Below, one piece after another: positions 8,476 to 17,666 of a stretch of 64,000 nucleotides of DNA (its first letter is position 1; each line of letters opens with the position of its first letter). The notes beneath the pieces are model-generated. The model was not told the origin of the DNA, did no database searches, and saw only the letters and a list, made by a program, of their open reading frames with translations. The position numbers and the translations under genes were made by a program. Location: positions 248,001 to 312,000 of the forward strand of contig CBDEGU010000007.1 in assembly GCA_965238045.1 (NCBI GenBank), in the 5' to 3' direction. This stretch comes from CBDEGU01 sp965238045 (GTDB lineage: Bacteria > Acidobacteriota > Terriglobia > Bryobacterales > UBA6623).

Positions 8476-9774
8476 CTACCATCCCACGAGAATGCGCAGG
8501 TCTCGGACGTTGTTTCCCGTCGGACCCGTTACAAGTTCATCGCCAAGTCTCGAGAAGAAACGAAAGGAATCCGAGCGGTGGTAGAAGTCCCCGGCGTCGA
8601 GACCAAGACGGGTTGCGCGACTTAGCGTCGTTCCGTCCGCGACGGCGCCCGCGGCGCTGGAATTGCCGTCCATCCCGTCGGTCCCGGCGCTCAGGACGGC
8701 GATATTCTCCCCGGCGATCTTGCGGGCGCAATCGAGCACGAACGCCTGATTGCGCCCACCGGCACCGTCGCCTGTCACCGGACAACTTAGCTCGCCCCCG
8801 GTGAGCAGCGCCACGGTCCGGCCCTTGTTGGCGAGTTGCAGTTCCCTGAGACGGGAAAGCAGACGGTCGGCCGCTCGCCCGACCGGCCAGTCGTCGACGG
8901 AAAGGTCGGTTTCCACAACCCAGCCTTGGTTGGTGGCCTCCGCGGCGAGATGATCGAGTGCGTCTTGATTGTCGAGCAGGCAGTGCCAGGACGCGGATTG
9001 AAACGCCGGGTCGCCGGGCTTGGGCGTTTCCGGGATGCGGCGCTGGTCGAAGTAGCTTGCAATGGACGCCGGCAGGTGGCTTCGCAGTTGCAGCCGCTGC
9101 ATGATGTGGTAACAATCGTCGATGGTCGATTCGTCGGCCATCGTGGGCCCGGAAGCCACGGTGGCGGGCTGTCCGGGCGGCACATCCGAGACGTAGAGCG
9201 TGAGCTGCCGGCCGGGGCGGGCCCGTTGGGCCAGGCGGCCTCCCTTGACCGCGGAAAAGTGCTTTCGCAGAACGTTCATGTCGACGATATTGGCACCGCC
9301 GGTGACCAGCAAGCGGTAGAACTCGCGAAGATCCTCCAACGAGATGTCAGCGGAAATGGGTTTCTCGCAGATCGCCGAACCTCCGCCGGAGAGAAAGAAG
9401 ACCACCAGGTGATAGGGCTTCAGATCGCTGAGCATGGTCAGGGCTACGTCGGCGGCATGCATGCTCTCGGCGTCCGGATAGGGGTGTCCGCCTTGATACC
9501 CGATGAAATAGGGCGGCGGTTCGCGGTTCGCGGCTGAGCTGACGGCAATCCCGGAGACCACCCGAGGCTGGATGATTTCAGAAAACGCTCCGGCCATCGG
9601 ATAGGCCGCCTTGCCAATCGCCACGCCCAGAATTTTTTTGAAAGGGGAAAGGTCGATCTGTTCGTCCCCCACCTCTAGCACGGCACCATCACAGGCGATC
9701 TTCCGCCGCATGACCTGTTTGAGTTCCAGACGCTCGAGCGTGGAGAGGAAAAGCTGACGGAGGGTATGTTTCAT
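8476..9774 (-). CDS. Glycerate 2-kinase (MOFRL-type)
   Basis: 432 residues. Landmarks of the GckA/TtuD family are present: VAIGKAAYPMAGA near residue 50, FFLSGGGSA (about 127), VLRKHFSAVKGGRLA, VSDVPPG, then a C-terminal MOFRL domain with LLTGGELSCPVTGDGAGGRN and SAGTDGMDGNSSAAGAV. It phosphorylates D-glycerate to 2-phosphoglycerate with ATP in the cytoplasm. It follows the hydroxypyruvate/glyoxylate reductase gene by 52 bases on the same strand, so the two likely form an operon that reduces hydroxypyruvate or glyoxylate and then feeds glycerate into glycolysis. The ATG start agrees with the family N terminus. Confidence 0.93.
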   Translation of the reverse strand: MKHTLRQLFLSTLERLELKQVMRRKIACDGAVLEVGDEQIDLSPFKKILGVAIGKAAYPMAGAFSEIIQPRVVSGIAVSSAANREPPPYFIGYQGGHPYPDAESMHAADVALTMLSDLKPYHLVVFFLSGGGSAICEKPISADISLEDLREFYRLLVTGGANIVDMNVLRKHFSAVKGGRLAQRARPGRQLTLYVSDVPPGQPATVASGPTMADESTIDDCYHIMQRLQLRSHLPASIASYFDQRRIPETPKPGDPAFQSASWHCLLDNQDALDHLAAEATNQGWVVETDLSVDDWPVGRAADRLLSRLRELQLANKGRTVALLTGGELSCPVTGDGAGGRNQAFVLDCARKIAGENIAVLSAGTDGMDGNSSAAGAVADGTTLSRATRLGLDAGDFYHRSDSFRFFSRLGDELVTGPTGNNVRDLRILVGW

Positions 9775-9826
9775 CGCGGTTGCAGTAGCGAACGAATGCC
9801 TTTTGACTGGTGGCGAATCCGGCCCG

Positions 9827-10804
9827 CTAGTCGTCGAACAACTCCCTATTCACCAGGTTCGGCGGGCGCTTGCCCTCAAGGGCGACGATCACATTCTCCG
9901 CCGCCATGGCGCACATTTTCGTTCGCGTCACAATCGAAGCACTGGCGATATGGGGCGCCAGCACTACGTTGTCCATTCCAAACAATCTGGGCTCGACCGA
10001 CGGTTCCCGCTCGAAAACATCCAACCCGGCGCCCGCTATCTGGCCGCTTTCCAGGGCATCGGCCAGCGCGGATTCATCGACCACCGGCCCACGAGAGGTA
10101 TTGATTAAGATGGCCGTTTTTTTCATGCGTTCGAGCTGCCCGGCGCCGATCAGCTTGCGGGTTGCCGGCAGCAGCGGCACATGCAAGCTGATAAAGTCCG
10201 ACTCGGCCAGAATCGTGTCCATGGAAACGTATTCCAAGCCCAACTCTTTCTCAATTGCCGGATCCGCGCGCGCCACGTCGTGGTAGAGAACGCGCATGTC
10301 GAACCCGAGCGCGCGCCGGGCCATGGTCTGGCCGATCCGCCCCATGCCGAAGATGCCGAGGGTGGCGTGGTGAATGTCCTGACCGCAGAGCAGGTCGATG
10401 CGCCACTGCGTCCACCTGCCGTCTCGCAGATAGCGGTCGGCCTCGACGAGCCGGCGGGCGGCCGCCATCAGGAGCGTGAAGGCAAAGTCGGCCGTCGTGC
10501 CGGTGAGAACATCTGGGGTATTGGTAACGACGATCTTGCGCCCGGTGGCGGCGGCGATGTCGATATTGTCGAATCCAACGGCGATGTTTGAGATCACTTT
10601 CAGGTTCGGAAGCTGGTCCATCACCTGGGCCGAAAACTTGTCGGTCAACTGGCTGAGGGCCGCGCCTTTGTCGCTCATGCGGGCAAGCAATTCCTCGGGA
10701 GCGCAGCTCTCGTCGCTATCGTGGTATTCGATTTCCGCGCGCTGGCGCAGATAATCCACCGCTTCGGGATAGATGTGTTTGGTGATGAGAATTTTGTGGC
10801 TCAT
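9827..10804 (-). CDS. D-2-hydroxyacid dehydrogenase (glyoxylate/hydroxypyruvate reductase)
   Basis: 325 residues, a normal length. The NAD(P)-binding Rossmann motif is LGIFGMGRIGQTMA, and the catalytic Arg, Glu and His are found in NTSRGPVVDE, LDVFEREP and LAPHIASAS. The sequence is closest to bacterial glyoxylate reductases (the IAVGFDNIDI and YHDVARADP segments). It reduces hydroxypyruvate to D-glycerate or glyoxylate to glycolate. Transcribed towards the glycerate kinase, which can use its product, and divergent from the tartronate-semialdehyde-reductase-like gene at 11088, with about 280 bases between the two starts where their promoters must lie. NADH or NADPH preference cannot be fixed by eye. 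Confidence 0.9.
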   Translation of the reverse strand: MSHKILITKHIYPEAVDYLRQRAEIEYHDSDESCAPEELLARMSDKGAALSQLTDKFSAQVMDQLPNLKVISNIAVGFDNIDIAAATGRKIVVTNTPDVLTGTTADFAFTLLMAAARRLVEADRYLRDGRWTQWRIDLLCGQDIHHATLGIFGMGRIGQTMARRALGFDMRVLYHDVARADPAIEKELGLEYVSMDTILAESDFISLHVPLLPATRKLIGAGQLERMKKTAILINTSRGPVVDESALADALESGQIAGAGLDVFEREPSVEPRLFGMDNVVLAPHIASASIVTRTKMCAMAAENVIVALEGKRPPNLVNRELFDD

Positions 10805-11087
10805 GGCAAGAGGTCATTGCCGGGCAATGCCGGGTCGGCGGAGAATGGCGAGCGCAAACCAAAACCTCGCCGCGGACCGATCACGGCCATTGTCTCACAG
10901 GCTCTGAAAGGCGTACAATTGGAAACTTTGGGGGTGGAGGACTCAGAGCCCGCCGGTCATGTGGCCCGCCGATCATGTTTGGCCGCGTGGTACAACCTGA
11001 CGCGAGCGCGACCAGAACGTCGCGGCGCGCGCTTTGCTCGAGACGCAGCGGTTTTCCACCCGCACCCCCGCAAGACAGGAGGAGAAG

Positions 11088-11981
11088 ATGGCGAAACTTG
11101 GATTTCTCGGACTCGGCCTGATGGGCGGGCCGATGGCAAAAAACCTGCTCAAGGCCGGTCACGACGTGGCCATCTGGAGCCACACGTCAGCGAAGGCCAA
11201 GACGCTGGCCAAGAAGTACAAGAACGGCCGCTACTGCGCCACTCCCAAGGCGGTCGGCAGGTTCGCCGATTGCGTCTTCCTGTGCGTGGGGAACTCGGCG
11301 ATGTCCGAGTCGGTGCTGACGGGCAAGAACGGCGTGATCGAAGGCATCCGGCCCGGAGCCGTAGTGGCCGATTGCAGCACCATCGGCCCGACGCTCGCCC
11401 GCCGGATCGCCAAGGTTCTCCAAAAGCAGAAGGCGCACTATCTTGACGCACCCTGCACGGGCTCAACGCCCGGGGCCATCGGCGGGACGCTGACCTTCAT
11501 GGTCGGCGGACGTAAGAAGGTCTTCGAGAGCGTCCGGGAAAACTTCCTTCCCATGGGAAAGACTCTGTTCTACTGTGGCTCGCAAGGCATGGGGCTGCAC
11601 GCAAAGCTTTCTCAAAACCTGGTTCTCGCCAACATGATGCAGGGGTTCATTGAAGGCATGGTGTTGGCCACCAAGGCGGGCGTTAAGTCCGAGTTGATGC
11701 TCGAAATCCTCAACGCCAGCGCCGCCAAAGCCGGGCTCATCAGCTTCAAGGCGCCGTATATTTTCGATCGCAAGTTCAAGGCCGCCTTTCCGCTGAAATG
11801 GATGCATAAGGACGTCTCACTCATGCTCGACTCAGGCCGCGAGATGGGCGTTCCACTACCGGCGACGGCGCTGGTCCATGAGCTCCTCGGCGCGAGCGTT
11901 GCCAAGGGCCATGGGGACGAGGACTTTTGCGCGGCTGTAAAACTGCTGGAAGAGTGGGCGGGGGTGGAAGTCAAGCGCTGA
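11088..11981 (+). CDS. NAD(P)-dependent beta-hydroxyacid dehydrogenase, tartronate semialdehyde reductase-like
   Basis: 297 residues from ATG 11088, chosen because AGGAGGAG sits just upstream; a longer frame to 11034 has no family similarity. GFLGLGLMGGPMAKNL is the nucleotide-binding loop, DAPCTGSTPGAIGGTL the substrate loop (DAPVSGG in the family) and GLHAKLSQNL carries the catalytic lysine. The family includes GarR/GlxR and 3-hydroxyisobutyrate dehydrogenase. With glycerate kinase and hydroxypyruvate reductase next door, reduction of tartronate semialdehyde to D-glycerate is the best guess. The substrate loop has CTG where most members have VSG, so another short beta-hydroxyacid is possible. 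Confidence 0.85.
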   Translation: MAKLGFLGLGLMGGPMAKNLLKAGHDVAIWSHTSAKAKTLAKKYKNGRYCATPKAVGRFADCVFLCVGNSAMSESVLTGKNGVIEGIRPGAVVADCSTIGPTLARRIAKVLQKQKAHYLDAPCTGSTPGAIGGTLTFMVGGRKKVFESVRENFLPMGKTLFYCGSQGMGLHAKLSQNLVLANMMQGFIEGMVLATKAGVKSELMLEILNASAAKAGLISFKAPYIFDRKFKAAFPLKWMHKDVSLMLDSGREMGVPLPATALVHELLGASVAKGHGDEDFCAAVKLLEEWAGVEVKR

Positions 11982-12053
11982 GCTGGGCCGATGCCTGGCT
12001 TCCACCGTGGGGCTCCCTCGCCGGGAGGCTCCCTCTCCCCTATGCCGGGCGGG

Positions 12054-12065
12054 CCAGCATGCTGG
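12054..12065. other. 12-bp palindrome between convergent genes
   Basis: CCAGCATGCTGG is a perfect palindrome lying between the stop codons of two converging genes. It could be part of a bidirectional stem but lacks flanking T tracts. Confidence 0.25.
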
Positions 12066-12077
12066 TACCGAGCATGC

Positions 12078-13352
12078 TCAGCGCCATCCGAGATTCTCGA
12101 TGAAATCGGCGTGATTCGATCCGCCATTGCCGTTTTCGGGGTCGGGACGCCAGAGCTTGTCCGCGATATCGATATCGCCGTCGCCATCCACGTCTCCGAT
12201 GACGGCTTCATGCGTTCCCAGCGCCAGATCAACGATGACGCGTTCGCGGAATTCGGATGCGGCGCCCAAGATGTTTTCCCACAGGAACCACTGATGAGGC
12301 GGGCTGCCGTATAGCTCCATCTCACCGGCGAAGATATCGATGTCTTGATCGCCGTCGAAATCCGCCACCTGTAGCGAATGAAACGGGCCGCGCTTGGCTT
12401 CGGCGGACTCGACGATGAAATGCACCGGCCAGGGCGTTGTTTTCGAATTTTCCGGCGCCTCGAACCAGGCAATGCGCCCGCCGTTGATCTCGCCCTCAGT
12501 GAGGATGATATCCAGCCTGTTGTCGCCGTTCATGTCCGCGATCTTGCCCTGTGTCGCGTACGCCCAGTCAAGCCCCAGGAACTTGTGCTCGATCCATCGT
12601 TTGCCTGATTCTAGATTTTCGAGCCAGACGTTGCTGCGCAGCAGGTCGGTGTCCCCGTCGCGGTCCAGATCGGCGGCGGCGATCCCGGAATGCACCGAAT
12701 CGGCGATGCGCTGAAACGTCCAGGGCAGCGCGGGATCGGCCGGAATTTTGTACCAGCGAAGGTCTTGAGAATCCGACTTCGTGATGCCCTCCATCTCACC
12801 GGCCATCGTGACGATATCGGAGCGGCCGTCGCCGTCGATATCGGCTGCGATGATGTCGTGGACCTTGCGCAGGTTCTCGTCGAAGACGTGCTTGAACCAG
12901 TCTTCTTCCGTTGGGTTTTCTCCAGTTGAGTGGGGATTGCGGTACCAGGCGCCCCCGGCAACCATGTCGGGCCACTGATCGCCATCGACATCGAGCATGG
13001 TTCCGCCCACGTCGGAGGGCGATGGATCACCGATGAGATGTTTGCGCCATGGCTCGCCTTTGCGGAATTCATACCAGCGGATGGGCCCGCCGCGCTGGCC
13101 GGTGACGAAATCGAGATCGCCATCACGGTCCACATCCGAGAAACTGGTCTGTCCCCAGGCATCGCCTTCGAGGTTGGCGTCGATGAAATGATGCTTGAAA
13201 ACAGGCGCGGTCGCGGCGTTTTCCGCAGTGTTTTCTTCCGGGCTTTTTCCCGCTGGACCGCATGCGGACTGGGCGAGGGCGCACACTAGCGCGAAGGCTG
13301 CGAAGGAGGAGGATTTATTCACGGTTGAGGGGGCCCTGGTTCTCTGTAGCAA
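12078..13352 (-). CDS. FG-GAP/VCBS repeat lipoprotein
   Basis: 424 residues. A hydrophobic N-terminal stretch ends in LAQSACG, a plausible lipobox, so the mature protein is probably lipid-anchored outside the cytoplasm. At least seven calcium-binding-like repeats of the type DVDGDGDIDI can be read (DVDRDGDLDF, DVDGDQWPDM, DIDGDGRSDI, DLDRDGDTDL, DMNGDNRLDI, DFDGDQDIDI, DVDGDGDIDI), which form blades of a beta-propeller. Such proteins are common on Acidobacteria and Planctomycetes surfaces; ligand unknown. A GTG at 13322 is an alternative start that places the signal peptide at the very N terminus. Confidence 0.85.
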   Translation of the reverse strand: MLQRTRAPSTVNKSSSFAAFALVCALAQSACGPAGKSPEENTAENAATAPVFKHHFIDANLEGDAWGQTSFSDVDRDGDLDFVTGQRGGPIRWYEFRKGEPWRKHLIGDPSPSDVGGTMLDVDGDQWPDMVAGGAWYRNPHSTGENPTEEDWFKHVFDENLRKVHDIIAADIDGDGRSDIVTMAGEMEGITKSDSQDLRWYKIPADPALPWTFQRIADSVHSGIAAADLDRDGDTDLLRSNVWLENLESGKRWIEHKFLGLDWAYATQGKIADMNGDNRLDIILTEGEINGGRIAWFEAPENSKTTPWPVHFIVESAEAKRGPFHSLQVADFDGDQDIDIFAGEMELYGSPPHQWFLWENILGAASEFRERVIVDLALGTHEAVIGDVDGDGDIDIADKLWRPDPENGNGGSNHADFIENLGWR

Positions 13353-13421
13353 TGACTTCGAGGTCCGCTTCAGGCCGCGGGACGACGTTCACATGATAGA
13401 TCGGGCCTCGCGGAGGAAATT

Positions 13422-13853
13422 CTAAGATCGCGGCATTTCATCTGAAAAGATGACATCGATCGAATAGCAACCGGCCGTTGTTCGCGGCTTCCGCTTGTTC
13501 TCTTTTGGACGGACATACACCTTTACCGTGTACTCCCCTGCCGTGGTTATCGGAAACGCTTGAAAGCGCAGGCGTATACGGTACGAAGAACTGGTGGTGG
13601 CAAACTCCATATCGTTACGAAATAGAGCCTTACCCGCTGGGTCGATCAGTTCGGTCGTTTGGACGAAGTGACCCGGCTTGTCGCCGGCCCGCTTCCACAT
13701 CGTGAAGACCTGCCACGGAATCGGCCCCACTCCGCGCTGGCCTGGCTTGGGGGCCTCACTGGCAGATATCGTGAGTTCTTGAATTATGTCGACGAGCGAC
13801 ACCAGCTTGTCGCTGTCGTCGATAATCGCCTTCCCGCAAGCAGCGAGGAGCAT
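13422..13853 (-). CDS. Small conserved protein, DUF6941-like
   Basis: 143 residues from ATG 13853. The opening MLLAACGKAIIDDSDKLVSL followed by a beta-rich body resembles, from memory, the DUF6941 family (proteins starting with a short strand, then a 'GK..VVGIF' type strand); the match is tentative. The opening looks like a strand, not a signal peptide, although AACG could mimic a lipobox. The 24 bases upstream of the ATG abut IS1595 copy B; before that insertion the start lay about 25 bases after the stop of the zinc-ribbon gene at 14921, so the two were probably one transcription unit that the IS has split. Confidence 0.5.
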   Translation of the reverse strand: MLLAACGKAIIDDSDKLVSLVDIIQELTISASEAPKPGQRGVGPIPWQVFTMWKRAGDKPGHFVQTTELIDPAGKALFRNDMEFATTSSSYRIRLRFQAFPITTAGEYTVKVYVRPKENKRKPRTTAGCYSIDVIFSDEMPRS

Positions 13854-13876
13854 CAACCGAGGGTTATTCGGTGGTT

Positions 13877-14913
13877 GATGGGTATTTACTTGACTCAGGT
13901 GACCCCAAGATGTAGGATCTTGGGCGATGGAAGATTATCCCCGGAATTTGGCCGAGTTCGAGGCGCGTTTCGCTAGCGAGCAGGCCTGTCGGGAGTATCT
14001 GTGTCAACTCCGCTGGCCGGAGGGTTTTCGTTGTCCGCGATGCGGGCATGACAAAACCTGGGCGGTGCGCACGGTGCTGCTGCAGTGTGCAAGCTGCGGG
14101 CATCAAGCTTCGGCGACAGCAGGCACAATCTTTCAAGACACCCGCAAGCCGCTCCAGAGTTGGTTTCGAGCAATGTGGTGGCTCACCAGCCAGAAGAACG
14201 GGGCGAGTGCATTGGGATTGCAGCGGGTGTTGGGCCTGGGCAGCTACAAGACGGCCTGGACTTGGTTGCACAAGCTTCGGCGCGCTATGGTGCGGCCCGG
14301 ACGTGATCGCCTCAGCGGGCGCGTTGAGGTTGACGAGACTTACTTAGGAGCCCTGGAGGAGGGCGTGCGGGGCCGCCAAACCGACGCGAAAGCGCTGATT
14401 GTAGTAGCGGCCGAGGAAGATGGCGCCGGCATCGGACGAGTTCGGATGCGCACGATTCCGAACGCCTCTGGGGACAGCTTGATGGCCTTCGTCGGCGAGT
14501 CGGTCGAACCCGGCAGCGTGGTCCACACGGACGGCTGGCTGGGATACGAGCCACTCGAAAGCGACGGCTATCGCCACGAGGTGAGCTACCTGGACGGGCA
14601 ACCGGCACGAGCCTCTCAACTGCTCCCCCGCGTGCATCGCGTGGTGTCGTTACTGAAGCGTTGGATACTGGGTACGCATCAAGGAGCCGTCAGCCACGAG
14701 CATCTCGACTACTACCTCGACGAATTCACCTTCCGCTTCAACCGCCGCAAGTCCAGAAGCCGAGGCAAGCTCTTCTACCGCCTGGTTCAGCAGGCCGTCG
14801 CCGTCCAACCGGCGCCCTACAAGTCGCTGGTCGGAGGCACCGCAACACGCGCTACGGACAACCACAACATGTAGGGGCCATTTCAAAATACCTGAGTCAA
14901 GTGAATACCCATC
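13877..14913 (+). mobile_element. IS1595-type element, full length (copy B, 1037 bp)
   Basis: Terminal inverted repeats start GATGGGTATTTACTTGACTC on the left and GATGGGTATTCACTTGACTC on the right, flanked by perfect 8-bp direct repeats CGGTGGTT (13869-13876 and 14914-14921). It holds an intact transposase. Copies B and C lie in the same orientation 412 bp apart, but each has its own target duplication, so they are independent insertions and not arms of a composite transposon. Confidence 0.97.
13927..14874 (+). CDS. IS1595-family (ISXO2-like) transposase, intact (copy B)
   Basis: 315 residues. An N-terminal zinc ribbon (FRCPRCGHDKTWAV then QCASCGHQAS, four cysteines, residues 35-60) is followed by the ISXO2-like DDE domain: Asp in RVEVDETYLG (about 137), Asp in VVHTDGWLGY (about 198) and downstream the family motif LDEFTFRFNRRKS near residue 265. 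The enzyme moves the element into 8-bp target sites. Identical to copy C. It is a candidate source of the transposase needed to move the defective copies A and D. Confidence 0.96.
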   Translation: MEDYPRNLAEFEARFASEQACREYLCQLRWPEGFRCPRCGHDKTWAVRTVLLQCASCGHQASATAGTIFQDTRKPLQSWFRAMWWLTSQKNGASALGLQRVLGLGSYKTAWTWLHKLRRAMVRPGRDRLSGRVEVDETYLGALEEGVRGRQTDAKALIVVAAEEDGAGIGRVRMRTIPNASGDSLMAFVGESVEPGSVVHTDGWLGYEPLESDGYRHEVSYLDGQPARASQLLPRVHRVVSLLKRWILGTHQGAVSHEHLDYYLDEFTFRFNRRKSRSRGKLFYRLVQQAVAVQPAPYKSLVGGTATRATDNHNM

Positions 14914-14920
14914 CGGTGGT

Positions 14921-15259
14921 TTAGACCCTTTCTTCATGGAACTGTCCATGGCCTATCGCTCGTATGCGAACCGCATGACCTTCCGCCGGACCAAAGTCAA
15001 TTCTGTCACTACCGTCAGCCGTATCAGGCAATCGCAAGGGCTTTGTTAACACTTGGATATAGGGGTCCCAGCCGGGAGGCGGAGGCGTTGCTTCGCTGAA
15101 CCATGGTGCGCCCCTGCTGAGCCAATTTCTCCTCAGTTCGAGATGGGTCGTATAGGCATCGTCATTCTCGAATTCTGTTCCGCAACAGGAGCAGATATGC
15201 CACTGCTGGGGCGGTGCTAACATTCCTCCGAAACTACAGACTGGGCAAAGATATGTCAT
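14921..15259 (-). CDS. Small zinc-ribbon protein, possible partner of the upstream toxin-like gene
   Basis: 112 residues from ATG 15259. An N-terminal ribbon (YLCPVCSFGG and ICSCCGTEFE, CxxC pairs) is followed by a segment with LRRNWLSRGAPWFS. Similar short proteins (CPVCGF, CPCCGTEFG, LR..W...G..WW) are common in bacteria and often lie next to variable small genes; I recall no firm function. Its ATG overlaps the TGA of the disrupted toxin-like gene (ATGA, 15256-15259), implying translational coupling, as in toxin-immunity or effector-partner pairs. That pairing is inference. IS1595 copy B inserted immediately after its stop codon and left the protein intact. Confidence 0.6.
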   Translation of the reverse strand: MTYLCPVCSFGGMLAPPQQWHICSCCGTEFENDDAYTTHLELRRNWLSRGAPWFSEATPPPPGWDPYIQVLTKPLRLPDTADGSDRIDFGPAEGHAVRIRAIGHGQFHEERV

Positions 15260-15325
15260 TGTGCGCAACCATCTACGAAGTACGAAATGTTCGAGGGATG
15301 TGTATGGGCTCCCAGTTTCAGTATA

Positions 15326-16362
15326 GATGGGTATTTACTTGACTCAGGTGACCCCAAGATGTAGGATCTTGGGCGATGGAAGATTATCCCCGGAATTTGG
15401 CCGAGTTCGAGGCGCGTTTCGCTAGCGAGCAGGCCTGTCGGGAGTATCTGTGTCAACTCCGCTGGCCGGAGGGTTTTCGTTGTCCGCGATGCGGGCATGA
15501 CAAAACCTGGGCGGTGCGCACGGTGCTGCTGCAGTGTGCAAGCTGCGGGCATCAAGCTTCGGCGACAGCAGGCACAATCTTTCAAGACACCCGCAAGCCG
15601 CTCCAGAGTTGGTTTCGAGCAATGTGGTGGCTCACCAGCCAGAAGAACGGGGCGAGTGCATTGGGATTGCAGCGGGTGTTGGGCCTGGGCAGCTACAAGA
15701 CGGCCTGGACTTGGTTGCACAAGCTTCGGCGCGCTATGGTGCGGCCCGGACGTGATCGCCTCAGCGGGCGCGTTGAGGTTGACGAGACTTACTTAGGAGC
15801 CCTGGAGGAGGGCGTGCGGGGCCGCCAAACCGACGCGAAAGCGCTGATTGTAGTAGCGGCCGAGGAAGATGGCGCCGGCATCGGACGAGTTCGGATGCGC
15901 ACGATTCCGAACGCCTCTGGGGACAGCTTGATGGCCTTCGTCGGCGAGTCGGTCGAACCCGGCAGCGTGGTCCACACGGACGGCTGGCTGGGATACGAGC
16001 CACTCGAAAGCGACGGCTATCGCCACGAGGTGAGCTACCTGGACGGGCAACCGGCACGAGCCTCTCAACTGCTCCCCCGCGTGCATCGCGTGGTGTCGTT
16101 ACTGAAGCGTTGGATACTGGGTACGCATCAAGGAGCCGTCAGCCACGAGCATCTCGACTACTACCTCGACGAATTCACCTTCCGCTTCAACCGCCGCAAG
16201 TCCAGAAGCCGAGGCAAGCTCTTCTACCGCCTGGTTCAGCAGGCCGTCGCCGTCCAACCGGCGCCCTACAAGTCGCTGGTCGGAGGCACCGCAACACGCG
16301 CTACGGACAACCACAACATGTAGGGGCCATTTCAAAATACCTGAGTCAAGTGAATACCCATC
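15326..16362 (+). mobile_element. IS1595-type element, full length (copy C, 1037 bp)
   Basis: Same terminal repeats and protein as copy B, flanked by the perfect 8-bp direct repeat TCAGTATA (15318-15325 and 16363-16370). It is inserted in the 3' part of the toxin-like gene within the first arm of the tandem duplication. Confidence 0.97.
15376..16323 (+). CDS. IS1595-family transposase, intact (copy C)
   Basis: 315 residues, identical in protein sequence to copy B, with the complete four-cysteine zinc ribbon and the DDE motifs VEVDETYLG and HTDGWLGY. Two identical active-looking copies 0.4 kb apart point to very recent transposition and make the interval prone to recombination that would delete the zinc-ribbon gene between them. 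Confidence 0.96.
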   Translation: MEDYPRNLAEFEARFASEQACREYLCQLRWPEGFRCPRCGHDKTWAVRTVLLQCASCGHQASATAGTIFQDTRKPLQSWFRAMWWLTSQKNGASALGLQRVLGLGSYKTAWTWLHKLRRAMVRPGRDRLSGRVEVDETYLGALEEGVRGRQTDAKALIVVAAEEDGAGIGRVRMRTIPNASGDSLMAFVGESVEPGSVVHTDGWLGYEPLESDGYRHEVSYLDGQPARASQLLPRVHRVVSLLKRWILGTHQGAVSHEHLDYYLDEFTFRFNRRKSRSRGKLFYRLVQQAVAVQPAPYKSLVGGTATRATDNHNM

Positions 16363-16591
16363 TCAGTATATAGTACGTTCTGATCTTTCCCTTAGAGTTG
16401 TCCAATACAAGATGATCCTGAAAGGGGGGAGTATTTCCAACACAAGATGATCCTGAAAGCGACCAAGGAGGGAGGAGGGACACTGCGGGTGAATGCACAT
16501 CATCATGCAGAAAGTCGGATGTGTATGGGCTCCCAGTTTCAGTATATAGTACGTTCTGATCTTTCCCTTAGAGTTGTCCAATACAAGATGA

Positions 16592-17581
16592 GATGGGTAT
16601 TCACTTGACTCAGGTATTTTGAAATAGCCCCTACATGTTGTGGTTGTCCGTAGCATGTGTTGCGGTGCCTCCGACCAGCGACTTGTAGGGCACCGGTTGG
16701 ACGGCGACGGCCTGCTGCACCAGGCGGTAGAAGAGCTTGCCTCGACTTCTGGACTTGCGGCGGTTGAAGCGGAAGGTGAATTCGTCGAGGTAGGAGTCGA
16801 GATGCTCGTGGCTGACGGCTCCTTGATGCGTACCCAGTATCCAGCGCTTCAGCAACGACACCACGCGATGAACGCGGGGGAGCAGTTCCGAGGCCCGCGC
16901 CGGTTGCCCGTCCAGGTAGCTCACCTCGTGGCGATAGCCGTCGCTTTCGAGTGGCCCGTAACCCAGCCAACCGTCGGTGTGGACCACGCTGCCGGGTTCG
17001 ACCGACTCGCCAACGAAGGCCATCAAGCTGTCCCCGGAGGCGTTCGGAATCGTGCGCATCCGAATTCGTCCGATGCCTGCGCCATCTTCCTCGGCCGCTA
17101 CTGCAATCAGCGCTTTCGCGTCGGTTTGGCGGCCCCGCACGCCCTCCTCCAGGGCTCCTAAGTAGGTCTCGTCAACCTCAACGCGCCCGCTGAGCCGGTC
17201 GCGTCCGGGCCGTACCATAGCGCGCCGGAGCTTGTGCAACCAAGTCCAGGCCGTCTTGTAGCTGCCCAGGCCCAACGCTCGTTGCAATCCCAGTGCGCTG
17301 GCCCCGTTCTTCTGGCTGGTGAGCCACCACATGGCTCGAAACCAGCTCTGGAGCGGTTTGCGGGTGTCTTGAAATAAGCAGCACCGTGCGTACCGCCCAG
17401 GTTTTGTCATGCCCGCATCGCGGACAACGAAAACCCTCCGGCCAGCGGAGTTGACACAGATACTCCCGACAGGCCTGCTCGTTGGCGAAACGCGCCTCGA
17501 CCTCGGCCAGATTCCGCGGATAATCTTCCATTTTCCAAGATCCTACATCTTGTGGTCACCTGAGTCAAGTGAATACCCATC
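16592..17581 (-). mobile_element. IS1595-type element, 990-bp deletion derivative (copy D)
   Basis: Same length and same internal lesion as copy A. Flanked by the perfect 8-bp repeat CAAGATGA (16584-16591 and 17582-17589). It is inserted in the left terminal repeat of the integrase-core IS, in the second arm of the tandem duplication, so it may disable that element's left end. Confidence 0.95.
16631..17531 (-). pseudogene. IS1595-family transposase, frameshifted by internal deletion (copy D)
   Basis: Encodes the same two disjoint frames as copy A: a 52-residue start ending VRTVLL and, after the net 47-base loss, a frame open to 16631 with the DDE domain. Protein-level identity between A and D over 259 residues shows that the lesion pre-dates their separation. 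Since neither encodes a complete transposase, the copying must have used an enzyme supplied by an intact relative such as B or C. Confidence 0.92.
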
Positions 17582-17666
17582 CAAGATGATCCTGAAAGGG
17601 GGGAGTATTTCCAACACAAGATGATCCTGAAAGCGACCAAGGAGGGAGGAGGGACACTGCGGGTGA

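Noticed and set aside
13877..16362. IS1595 copies B and C as arms of a composite transposon carrying the zinc-ribbon gene
   Set aside because: Each copy has its own perfect 8-bp target duplication (CGGTGGTT and TCAGTATA), so they inserted separately.
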